From contig NZ_PJBJ01000029.1 of the NCBI RefSeq assembly GCF_002836475.1, forward strand, positions 124,001 to 188,000: DNA of 64,000 nucleotides, in the 5' to 3' direction. This document shows, piece by piece, positions 1 through 6,928 of the stretch. A program made the position numbers and the translations under genes. Positions within the stretch are counted from its first letter, which is position 1. Each line of letters opens with the position of its first letter. The notes under the pieces were generated by a model. That model was not told where the DNA came from, made no database searches, and was given only the letters and a program-made list of their open reading frames with translations. The DNA comes from Flavobacterium sp. ALD4 (GTDB lineage: Bacteria > Bacteroidota > Bacteroidia > Flavobacteriales > Flavobacteriaceae).

Positions 1-1
1 G

Positions 2-670
2 GCTTTTCCGGCTATTCGTACGGCAAGTAGCCTGATAAGTGGCAGTACAACTAATGGAAGGGCCGATGTGGTTCATACGGAGTTACTTTCAGCTCATTTA
101 AATTTAACCGAATTTTCTATAGCGAATACGATGATTTGCTCACTTTTTGCCGATGGTTTTATCGGGTATTCTTTGTATGAAGAAGAGTCTTTCATGAACG
201 ATGAGACAATATTAGAGAAGAAAGGATTGCGAATTTTGGCTTCACATGAAGTTATCATTCCGGATTCATTGGAGGATATGTCTTGGGAAATAGGGGAGTA
301 CAATTTCTTAATGACCCTTTCTAAGAGAGTTCCCGTTTTTATCCGTAAAAACGTCAAGGGTTTTTTATCGACACTTTGTGCTAAAGTAGGTGTTGATCTT
401 GAAGCGGAAAAATCTAAAATGCATTTTGCCATACATCCAGGTGGGCCAAAAATTATTGACTACGTAGTAGATGCAATTGGAATAAATAAAGAACAAGCCA
501 GCTGGTCCTATGATGTATTGTATCGTCATGGAAATATGTCGTCAGCTACCGTACCTCATATTTTTAATGAAATCATCAACGATTCAAATATACCGGCAGG
601 AACAAAAATAGTTGCAATGGCGTTTGGACCCGGTCTTACGGCCACAGGATTACTACTGGAAAAAATATAA
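2..670 (+). CDS. Type III polyketide synthase (chalcone/stilbene synthase family), 3' part
   Basis: Only the C-terminal part is present: the frame is open from the first bases, so the true start and the catalytic Cys lie upstream of the window. The visible part has the thiolase-fold landmarks of type III PKSs: an AFPAIRTAS segment just after where the active-site Cys would be, an LFADG segment matching the family's LFGDGA strand, HPGGPKIID carrying the catalytic His, HGNMSSATV carrying the catalytic Asn, and a C-terminal AFGPGLT loop. Family members condense acyl-CoA starters with malonyl-CoA to make alkylresorcinols or pyrones. The substrate cannot be read from this part. In Bacteroidota such genes often sit beside a methyltransferase and an FAD oxidoreductase, which would lie to the left. 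The GTG at 68 is not a plausible start because homology continues upstream of it. Confidence 0.88.
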   Translation, partial: AFPAIRTASSLISGSTTNGRADVVHTELLSAHLNLTEFSIANTMICSLFADGFIGYSLYEEESFMNDETILEKKGLRILASHEVIIPDSLEDMSWEIGEYNFLMTLSKRVPVFIRKNVKGFLSTLCAKVGVDLEAEKSKMHFAIHPGGPKIIDYVVDAIGINKEQASWSYDVLYRHGNMSSATVPHIFNEIINDSNIPAGTKIVAMAFGPGLTATGLLLEKI

Positions 671-786
671 GTATCGTATAGAATACAAACCAATAAAAAA
701 GCATTCTTCTACAGATAATTTAGAATGATAAAACCGTAGTGAGTTGTAAAAAGTAAGTTGGTCAATGATGTTTCCTGACTTGTTTT

Positions 787-1854
787 TTATAACTCATTAT
801 TTTGCTTGCCATAATAATTCACCATCAAATTCACGAATTTACTGTAACTCTCTATACCATCTTTCTGTTGATTCAATTTTAAGAACTGATCATAAAAGAG
901 ATGGAAACCGGTTTCAATAGGTGTTTTATAGTCCTTTCTAAAATTTACACTTTCCTGGTAGTTTTTTATTATTCCGGGATGAACTGTCGTTATCAATTGG
1001 TCAAATGATTTCTTGTTGCTAAATTCCAAAATTCCTAAACAATACCGCAAGGCATAACTGTAGCCCGAATATTGAATGTATAAATCGTTATTTTTTACAG
1101 AGGCAAGAAAGCCAATAAAATTGCATTCGCTTTCGCTCGCAAATCCCATCTGGTGCGCCATTTCATGATTGGTGGTCATGGGGAAGCTATACATCGGACC
1201 TAAGTAGTTTACGTTAGCCTCATTAGTAAAAGGGTTTAAATAGCCACTAAATCCCATATAGGTTAAGGGTACGCTAAATAATGATTTTTTAGTACTTAAA
1301 TTTATAAAACGAAAGTTCTGATGTTGCTTCGACAAGTTTTTGTAACCATTTAAATTCATTGTAAACGTCTGCTCTTGAGAGTAGGGGAACACCACTTTTA
1401 GGCTGTCAGATTTTGTGATTTGTTGTTGGATTTCGTTCGTTTTTGCAATCAAATTTTTAGTAAAGACAGCCAAATCAGCATTTGTATACTCTCTTTTAAT
1501 TTCCATTTTTTCAAAAAGCGGTTTACGATAGTAGTTTAGTGCCCATAGCATATGGAACATAAAATAAAAAACAGAGATAAAACTGAACAGCTGCAAGGTA
1601 TTTTCTTTCCAATTTTCTTTCCACGATTTTCTCCTGTCCCAAAACCATTTAAAAACAAAGAAAATTAAAACAAAATAAAGGCAATCACCTAAAGAAAAAG
1701 GAACGTTGCCCAACACAGTTCTTGAAAATTGAGATAGAGTCAAATAGATGCCGTTACTGTAATAACGTTCCACGCTTTCAGGGAAAAACGAAATAATCTG
1801 CAGAAGAATTATTTGGATAATAAGGAAAAAGGGAAGTATGAATTTTTGTTTCAC
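787..1854 (-). CDS. DUF3810 family membrane protein with HExxH zinc-peptidase-like motif
   Basis: A 355-residue protein with three hydrophobic segments in the first 110 residues (about 7-27, 55-72, 90-108), followed by a soluble domain that should face the periplasm. The domain carries HEMAHQMGFASESE at about residues 230-243, an HExxH motif with a downstream Glu, as in gluzincin-type metallopeptidases. This is the signature of the Bacteroidota DUF3810 family, whose substrate I do not know. It stands alone: the type III PKS upstream on the other strand converges on it and the next gene to the right is over 300 bases away. Zinc binding and peptidase activity are inferred from the motif only. 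Confidence 0.85.
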   Translation of the reverse strand: MKQKFILPFFLIIQIILLQIISFFPESVERYYSNGIYLTLSQFSRTVLGNVPFSLGDCLYFVLIFFVFKWFWDRRKSWKENWKENTLQLFSFISVFYFMFHMLWALNYYRKPLFEKMEIKREYTNADLAVFTKNLIAKTNEIQQQITKSDSLKVVFPYSQEQTFTMNLNGYKNLSKQHQNFRFINLSTKKSLFSVPLTYMGFSGYLNPFTNEANVNYLGPMYSFPMTTNHEMAHQMGFASESECNFIGFLASVKNNDLYIQYSGYSYALRYCLGILEFSNKKSFDQLITTVHPGIIKNYQESVNFRKDYKTPIETGFHLFYDQFLKLNQQKDGIESYSKFVNLMVNYYGKQNNEL

Positions 1855-1935
1855 GAAGCAGAAATTTATTTACGTGGCTATTTTTAGTGAATGGTAAATA
1901 TAGTAACTTTTTATGTCGCGGAAAGACGTTACGTT

Positions 1936-2035
1936 TTTTGTTTCGCAGAGAATCGCAAAAGTAAAACACAGAGAGGCGCTAAGTCTTTTTACCATATAAG
2001 TCATATAAATTTTGTTTCGCAGAGAATGGCAAAAG
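1936..2035. repeat. Two near-identical 26-base direct repeats in a gene-free stretch
   Basis: The stretch 1855-2177 contains no supportable gene. Two copies of a 26-base sequence that includes TTTCGCAGAGAA lie at 1936-1961 and 2010-2035, 74 bases apart and differing at one position (C versus G). The first is followed by a related 'acacagagaggcgct' tail. Sequences of this 'cgcagagaatcgcaaag' style are scattered between genes in many Flavobacterium genomes, so I read these as dispersed intergenic repeats rather than coding DNA. Confidence 0.6.
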
Positions 2036-2067
2036 GGAAAAGAGATTCACGAAGCTTTTTCACCAGT

Positions 2068-2103
2068 GAACCGCCAATTTCTTGTAGGTGCTGTTAGCGG
2101 TTC
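2068..2103. repeat. Short inverted repeat at the left border of the accessory patch
   Basis: GAACCGC at 2068-2074 is the exact reverse complement of GCGGTTC at 2097-2103, with 22 bases between. It lies just beyond the 3' end of the frameshifted NmrA-like gene (minus strand). Palindromes of this kind also border the next gene (3111-3213 and 3779-3810). No integrase accompanies them. Confidence 0.45.
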
Positions 2104-2177
2104 GTTGTTTTTTTTGCGTCTTCATTTATCGACTTAATATTTACTTTTTCTTTCAGTAAAAAGTCATTTACAGATGT

Positions 2178-3033
2178 CTACTTTATGTTTGAATATCTGT
2201 CGTTGTCATATTTTTGAAAAATAATTCTACCTTCCATCATATCTCTCATATATTGCATTCCTTCCCAAGCAGGATAAAGTTCTTTTTTTGACGGTGAAAA
2301 AAATCTTGTTAATGCGATGACAACATTTAGAAGGCGGATGCCTCCTGGTCTAAATAACTTATATTTTTCATTGGTAAGTTTGGTAAGCAATTTCACAAAG
2401 TCGTTACAAGAAAGTCTCGCCAGCAATTCTTAAAAATCTTGGTACGTTGTCGTCAAATGCTGCTTCTGCTGTGAAATCTGCAACGTTATAAGTAGTTGTG
2501 AATTCTATTAATTGATTTGGATTGCCCCAACAAAGAATGCGTTTTTGCTTAAACATAATCAAAGGCATATCTGTAATTAATAAATCCATAAAAGGACCGT
2601 TAAATATAGTTGTTGCTTTGATAGGAGTTGTTTCAAGATATCTATGGAACTCTCTTCTGAAATCTAAATTTCTATTTTGACCTTCTTTTAAGTTTGTAAA
2701 ATCGCTTGAATAGTCGCTTGGTGTAAATCGCGGAACATTTGCTTCAATGGCAGCGTCTAAAAAAACTCGTTGAGCATCAATAATAGTTTTCTCTAAGCGG
2801 GCTAAAGCAGATACGAGGCAGTCTGCACCAGTGCAATGTTTTGAAATCTCGGATTTATTGTTGGTGTCTACCTGAAAAACTTTGACACCTTTTTCCTCTA
2901 AGTCTTTTATTTTTTTTAAGTCAGTTTTTAGACGGACAATTGCTCTGACTTCGGCTCCTTTAGCTAATAAGGCAGTTACAATTTTGCCGCCTAAATTTCC
3001 TGTGGCACCAGCAATTACTATTATTTTCCTCAT
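2178..3033 (-). pseudogene. NmrA/isoflavone-reductase-like NAD(P)-binding protein, frameshifted
   Basis: The N-terminal 209 residues (from ATG at 3033) form a Rossmann fold starting IVIAGATGNLGGKIV, the GxxGxxG nucleotide-binding loop, and continue with typical NmrA-like features (SALAR, PSDYSSD). That frame stops at 2404 just after RIAGETF. The family's C-terminal part (NDFVKLLTKL to the stop at 2178) continues without a gap in the next frame, overlapping at 2404-2426. Together the pieces give about 285 residues, the normal family length, so one extra base near 2410-2420 splits an otherwise complete gene. Members are NAD(P)H-dependent reductases or redox sensors. The frame is so well kept on both sides that the break is either recent or a sequencing error. 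Confidence 0.75.
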
Positions 3034-3110
3034 TCTTCTCTTTTAGTTTGTTAGCCTTTTATATTTAGTTTAGGTGTCGTTCGTTACAATGACCGGTAAC
3101 GTTTGGCCGC

Positions 3111-3213
3111 TTGGCGATGTGGCGAATTAAGGAAGCCTAAACTTTCGGTTAATTACTAATTTTACAAGTACAAAACCATCTCTAAATTTAGCCTAAACTC
3201 GCCATATAGCCAA
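3111..3213. repeat. Imperfect palindrome between the lipoprotein gene and the NmrA-like pseudogene
   Basis: TTGGCGATGTGGCGA at 3111-3125 pairs with TCGCCATATAGCCAA at 3199-3213 (13 of 15 positions). The internal part contains GCCTAAACT twice (3134-3142 and 3191-3199). The outer flanks (GTTTGGC near 3101 and GCCAAACGG near 3209) add a second possible pairing. It fills most of the 222-base gap between two minus-strand genes, and the motif TTGGCAGTA just right of it recurs inverted at the other side of the lipoprotein gene. This could be a cassette boundary, a miniature element or a large bidirectional hairpin. Confidence 0.5.
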
Positions 3214-3255
3214 ACGGCGGTTGGCAGTAGTACTTATTGATCCTAGCTTTTAATA

Positions 3256-3756
3256 TTAAAATGAAGGATAGTATTGATAACTAATACTTCCATCCGTTAC
3301 TATTACTTCTTGATTCCCATTCTTTAATTTACCAGAAAAAGTAGCGTAAAAACACGTATTTTTATTTGTTATAACTACACTCTGAAATTCTCCAGTAACA
3401 AAATCTCCATCAATTCTAAAGTTATCTGTGTAATGATGATAAATGAAGTTTTTAATCACATTTACCCCTGTTTTTTTATAAGGGAGAATTATATCTATTC
3501 CTTGTTTTCCCCACAAATTACTATTTTCCTGTCTGTCCATTTTTATTTCTAAAGTATATCCGCCGTCACTATTTAGTGATATTCCGCTTTGATTTACATA
3601 ATAAGTTTGCTTCTCTCCATTGACCACCATTGATATATTTATTTCCTTGCAATTTTGAGTATCTTCATCATTTTTTTTAGATTTTTCATCATTTGAGCAT
3701 GAAATGAATAATATTGTAATTATGAGAAATATTATATTCTGATTTTTTGTTTTCAT
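3256..3756 (-). CDS. Hypothetical surface lipoprotein
   Basis: A 166-residue protein starting with a hydrophobic signal segment and a lipobox ending ILFISC, so the mature protein begins CSNDEKSKK. The acidic/basic stretch right after the Cys resembles the lipoprotein export signal of Flavobacteria, which predicts transport to the outer leaflet of the outer membrane. The rest (about residues 35-166) is polar and probably beta-rich, with 'ISMVVNGEKQTYYVN' near its start. I recognise no named domain. The gene is AT-rich, stands between palindromes on both sides (3111-3213 and 3779-3810) and has the look of a recently acquired accessory gene. Confidence 0.7.
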   Translation of the reverse strand: MKTKNQNIIFLIITILFISCSNDEKSKKNDEDTQNCKEINISMVVNGEKQTYYVNQSGISLNSDGGYTLEIKMDRQENSNLWGKQGIDIILPYKKTGVNVIKNFIYHHYTDNFRIDGDFVTGEFQSVVITNKNTCFYATFSGKLKNGNQEVIVTDGSISYQYYPSF

Positions 3757-3778
3757 TCTGTCTTTTGTAGTTTTACTG

Positions 3779-3810
3779 CCAACTTGTATATAACATCAAA
3801 TATATACAAG
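3779..3810. repeat. Perfect 10-base inverted repeat upstream of the lipoprotein gene
   Basis: CTTGTATATA and TATATACAAG form a perfect hairpin in the 5' region of the minus-strand lipoprotein gene. It is immediately flanked by ACTGCCAAC, the inverted counterpart of the GTTGGCAGT found at 3220-3228 on the other side of the gene. The lipoprotein gene is therefore bracketed by matching inverted boundary motifs. Confidence 0.5.
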
Positions 3811-4061
3811 TTTCTTGATAAATTATATCGCTTATTAAGGATTTTCTTTCTTTTTGAGATGCTGAATGTTTGTACGCGGTTGCGTGAAGGGGAGAAGCAA
3901 ACTACCGAAGTAGTGCGTATTACCTGACATCAGTATAGAGAGGGGCTTTCTAAACGCAAACATAAGTGAGCTCCTTTTTATAATGGGGGCACGCCCAAAA
4001 TATTGTGCTAATTTTAGGATGAGAAATAGGCTGGTAACTCGGAAAACGAATTTAAACGTCG
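3811..4061. other. Gene-free stretch before pepD; possible structured RNA
   Basis: No coding region is supportable. ATGTTTG near 3866 and CAAACAT near 3958 could close a helix around a region containing the small hairpin CTAC-CGAA-GTAG, and the block ends with GAGCTCC near 3968, the same 3' end seen in the conserved intergenic element at 63529-63610. The likeness is too weak for a firm RNA call. Confidence 0.25.
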
Positions 4062-4069
4062 TAACTTTG
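4062..4069 (+). promoter_or_regulatory. TANNTTTG promoter -7 element of pepD
   Basis: TAACTTTG matches the Bacteroidota -7 consensus, 35 bases before the pepD ATG. No clear TTG -33 box is seen at the usual distance. Confidence 0.5.
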
Positions 4070-4103
4070 AATTTTAATATTAAATATCAAATTATAACAA
4101 TAG

Positions 4104-5567
4104 ATGAGTCAAGAGATAAGAAATTTAGAACCAAAAGTACTTTGGAATAAGTTTGCCGATTTAAACGCTGTTCCTCGCCCTTCAAAAAAAGAAGAAAGAG
4201 TGATTGAGTTCATGAAAAACTTTGGTAAAAACCTTGGATTAGAGACTTTTGAAGATGATATCCGTAATGTTATTATCCGTAAGCCCGCGACTCCAGGAAT
4301 GGAAAATCGCAAAGCGATTGTAATGCAAGGGCATTTAGACATGGTGCACCAAAAAAATTCGGATACTGTTTTTGATTTCGATACACAGGGAATCGATATG
4401 TATGTAGACGGGGACTGGGTTCGCGCCAAAGGAACTACCTTAGGAGCAGATAACGGTTTAGGTGTTGCCGCAATAATGGCAGTTTTAGAAAGTAAAGATA
4501 TTGCACATCCTGCAATCGAAGCTTTATTTACCATTGACGAAGAAACTGGAATGACAGGAGCTTTGAATTTAAAAGGTGGTATTCTTCAAGGACAAATTCT
4601 TTTGAATTTAGATACGGAAGAAGACGACGAAATTGACATTGGTTGCGCTGGTGGAATTGATGTTACTGCTACTGCTGAGTATGATGAAGAAGAAACTCCT
4701 GAAGGTTCTGTAGGGTATTCAATTACCGTAAAAGGATTAAAAGGTGGTCATTCAGGAATGGATATTCACAAAGGGCTGGGGAATGCCAATAAAATTATGA
4801 ATCGCGTGTTATTTGACGGTTTTGATAATTTTGGATTGCAAATATCAGAAATTGAGGGGGGAAGCCTTCGTAATGCTATCCCGCGTGAAAGCGTTGCTAA
4901 AGTAATTATCGCTTCTGTATTTGACGAAGCTTTTGTATATGATATGCAACAAGTAGTTAATGACATAAAAACAGAATTAAAAACGACTGAACCTAATTTA
5001 GAGGTGGTTTTTGAGAAACTGGATGTGGCTCCTAAAAAAGTAATGCCATCTATCGCTCAGTATTATTTCGTAAGAGCGATGTACACTGCACACAATGGAG
5101 TGTATAGAATGAGTGCTGACTTTGCTGATTTAGTAGAGACGTCTAATAACATAGCTAAAGTAGTTTTAGGCGAAGGGAAGCTTTCTGTACAATGTTTAAC
5201 GCGTTCTTCTGTAGAGACAGCGAAGTTTGATTTAGCGAATGCTTTAACTTCAGCTTTTGAGTTAATGGGATGTGAAGTGGAACTTTCAGGATCTTATCCT
5301 GGATGGACTCCAAATGCAGAATCAGAAATTCTAGATGTTTTAGTCCCTATTTATGAGAAACAAACTGGTGAGAAGCCAAGAGTGGTTGCTTGTCATGCAG
5401 GATTAGAATGTGGGATTCTTGGAACAAACTATCCGGAGATGGATATGATTTCTTTTGGGCCAACTATTCAAGGACCGCACTCGCCGGATGAAAGAGCAAG
5501 TATTTCATCGTCTCAAAAATTCTGGAAATTTTTGTTGGAGATTTTAAAAAATATTCCGGTGAAATAG
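4104..5567 (+). CDS. pepD: Aminoacyl-histidine dipeptidase (cytosolic M20 peptidase, PepD/PepV type)
   Basis: 487 residues, full length for bacterial beta-Ala-His/Xaa-His dipeptidases. The two-zinc M20 ligands are visible in order: GHLDMVH at about residue 76, GADNGLG at about 115 (bridging Asp), DEETGMTGA at about 147 (catalytic Glu and ligand Glu), an Asp in the LNLDTEE segment and the C-terminal GPTIQGPHSPDE His. The inserted dimerisation domain around KGLKGGHSGMDIHKG is also present. There is no signal peptide, so it works in the cytoplasm on dipeptides. It is monocistronic: a TANNTTTG -7 box lies 35 bases upstream and a strong hairpin terminator follows at 5631-5674. The ATG at 4104 fits the promoter position and the conserved N-terminus. 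Confidence 0.95.
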   Translation: MSQEIRNLEPKVLWNKFADLNAVPRPSKKEERVIEFMKNFGKNLGLETFEDDIRNVIIRKPATPGMENRKAIVMQGHLDMVHQKNSDTVFDFDTQGIDMYVDGDWVRAKGTTLGADNGLGVAAIMAVLESKDIAHPAIEALFTIDEETGMTGALNLKGGILQGQILLNLDTEEDDEIDIGCAGGIDVTATAEYDEEETPEGSVGYSITVKGLKGGHSGMDIHKGLGNANKIMNRVLFDGFDNFGLQISEIEGGSLRNAIPRESVAKVIIASVFDEAFVYDMQQVVNDIKTELKTTEPNLEVVFEKLDVAPKKVMPSIAQYYFVRAMYTAHNGVYRMSADFADLVETSNNIAKVVLGEGKLSVQCLTRSSVETAKFDLANALTSAFELMGCEVELSGSYPGWTPNAESEILDVLVPIYEKQTGEKPRVVACHAGLECGILGTNYPEMDMISFGPTIQGPHSPDERASISSSQKFWKFLLEILKNIPVK

Positions 5568-5630
5568 TAGTCCGTGTTCAGTTGCAGTTTAGTACTGAGA
5601 CTTGCCACTGATTACTATTTTTAAATTCAT

Positions 5631-5674
5631 AAAAAGAGGCCGGACGAAAATTACTTTTCGTACAGCCTCTTTTT
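5631..5674 (+). terminator. Intrinsic terminator after pepD
   Basis: AAAGAGGC...ACGAAAA, loop TTAC, TTTTCGT...GCCTCTTT followed by a T-run. The arms are A/T-flanked on both sides, so it could stop transcription in both directions. Confidence 0.8.
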
Positions 5675-5801
5675 ATTAGCGATATTTTTAGCCACAAATT
5701 GTACAGATTTAAAAAAAATCCTATTGATAGAATTAATTGATAAAATTTAGTGAAATTTGTGTTTCGATACTGATTACTAAAACTGCCACTGAAAAATAAA
5801 A

Positions 5802-5912
5802 CTAGTCTCTTTTTGGACTGTTTTTCTTTTCTCTTTTTTCATCTTTCTTTTCTTTAGCCGTTTTAAGAGGCTCTTTTTTGGCGGTTTTCTTCGCGTCTTG
5901 ACTTTTTGCCAT
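5802..5912 (-). CDS. Lysine-rich 36-residue small protein
   Basis: A short reading frame from ATG at 5912 to TAG at 5802, encoding MAKSQDAKKTAKKEPLKTAK and then a run rich in Lys and Glu ending SPKRD. It is about 40% lysine. I believe short Lys/Glu-rich proteins starting MAKSQDAKK occur beside varied genes in Flavobacteriaceae, so this is probably a real conserved small protein, perhaps nucleic-acid binding. Function is unknown and the call rests on composition and remembered conservation. It lies alone in the 500-base gap between pepD and the next gene. Confidence 0.55.
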   Translation of the reverse strand: MAKSQDAKKTAKKEPLKTAKEKKDEKREKKNSPKRD

Positions 5913-5987
5913 GATTATTAGTATTTGGATTTTCGTTTTTAATGGAAGTAAATGTATGTAATATTTTGATTTATTCTAAATATTATT

Positions 5988-6023
5988 TTAAAAAAATCCC
6001 CAATCACTTTAGTAATTGGGGAT
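5988..6023 (-). terminator. Intrinsic terminator of the carboxypeptidase-regulatory-like gene
   Basis: Read on the minus strand, ATCCCCAAT and ATTGGGGAT form a 9-base stem followed by a run of T (A-run at 5991-5996 on the plus strand). It sits about 50 bases after the stop codon at 6073. Confidence 0.75.
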
Positions 6024-6072
6024 CAATAGTTTTTATAGCTGCGATTTACGCATTTAGATCATGTAGTTTCAA

Positions 6073-6840
6073 TTATCTTTTCTTCAAGATCTTATATTCT
6101 TCATAACAGCCACTGATAGCGTCCATGATTTGAAGGTCATTTGCGGTTTGGATAAAGGATTCTGAGTAATTACAACGTTGCAATATTTCGGGTATTTCTT
6201 TTTTATCGATCCCAAGAAGTACAGCAAGAGTTTCTCTGTCAAACTTAGATTCCAACAGGTTACGCACTGTATCGTCTTTCTTCATTTCCTTGAGTTTTTT
6301 TAACTCATTTGGGTTTTTACCAAAGAAATTATAAAGTAGATCTGTAGGGTTGAAAATGGATCCAAGTACTCTTCCAAATGCATTTGGTGAATATTCACCT
6401 GCTTCATATCCATGGGTTAATCCAGAAATACTATAGCGGTAATTTTCACTTGTGGGAATTGTTTTTGAATCTACCTCAAGATATCCTGTTAAGTTAAAGG
6501 GCCTGATGACAATTTCTTCAAGCGCAATAGCTCGTTCGGTTAGAAAGATCTTGGCGACTTTATTTTTTATCCAGTCATTCGTCACCTTAACTCTCAGTGA
6601 TTGAAACCCTAATAGGGAAATATGCAAGGTGTCGGTTGGTTGTACATCAATTTCAAAATAACCGTTAGCATCTGTTCGCGCTCCTCTAACCTTATTGATA
6701 TTAATGATATTTGCATTAATCAACGCTGACTTAGTGTTGTCGTTATAGATAAAACCGGATACTTTTTGGGAGGGAACTATCTCTTGAGCTGAAGCGCTTA
6801 GGGATAGTGCTAAAAAAAAGAAAACTATAAAATATTTCAT
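6073..6840 (-). CDS. Exported protein with N-terminal carboxypeptidase-regulatory-like domain
   Basis: 255 residues with a signal peptide (cleavage after LSASAQ, about residue 19) and no lipobox Cys. Residues about 27-110 form a carboxypeptidase-D regulatory-like beta sandwich (KVSGFIYND...GYFEIDVQPTDTLHISLLGF), the domain that starts SusC proteins. It ends with a short LEEIVIRPFNLTG motif, which resembles the TonB-box/plug start of SusC-type receptors. There is no barrel after it. Instead there is a soluble helical C-terminal part (LKKLKEMKKDDTVRNLLESK). Such stand-alone proteins are common in Flavobacteriaceae, with unknown function in the periplasm or outer membrane. It has its own terminator. 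Confidence 0.75.
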   Translation of the reverse strand: MKYFIVFFFLALSLSASAQEIVPSQKVSGFIYNDNTKSALINANIININKVRGARTDANGYFEIDVQPTDTLHISLLGFQSLRVKVTNDWIKNKVAKIFLTERAIALEEIVIRPFNLTGYLEVDSKTIPTSENYRYSISGLTHGYEAGEYSPNAFGRVLGSIFNPTDLLYNFFGKNPNELKKLKEMKKDDTVRNLLESKFDRETLAVLLGIDKKEIPEILQRCNYSESFIQTANDLQIMDAISGCYEEYKILKKR

Positions 6841-6928
6841 AAACTGATTTAAAACTTTAAAAGTAGTAAAACAGGATTGAATATTTTATAGTTCTCTTAT
6901 ATAATTACAAGAAAATTAACAGTAAATG

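Noticed and set aside
1891..2097. A 68-codon open frame in the gap after the DUF3810 gene
   Set aside because: It runs through two copies of a direct repeat and has no protein-like composition or known relatives; the repeat explains the open frame.
3034..3255. Integron attC site
   Set aside because: The palindrome has the right size but the GTTRRRY/RYYYAAC core sites are not present and no integrase is seen in the window.
3860..3975. tRNA or rRNA fragment upstream of pepD
   Set aside because: Some paired segments exist, but there is no cloverleaf, T-loop or recognisable ribosomal stretch.
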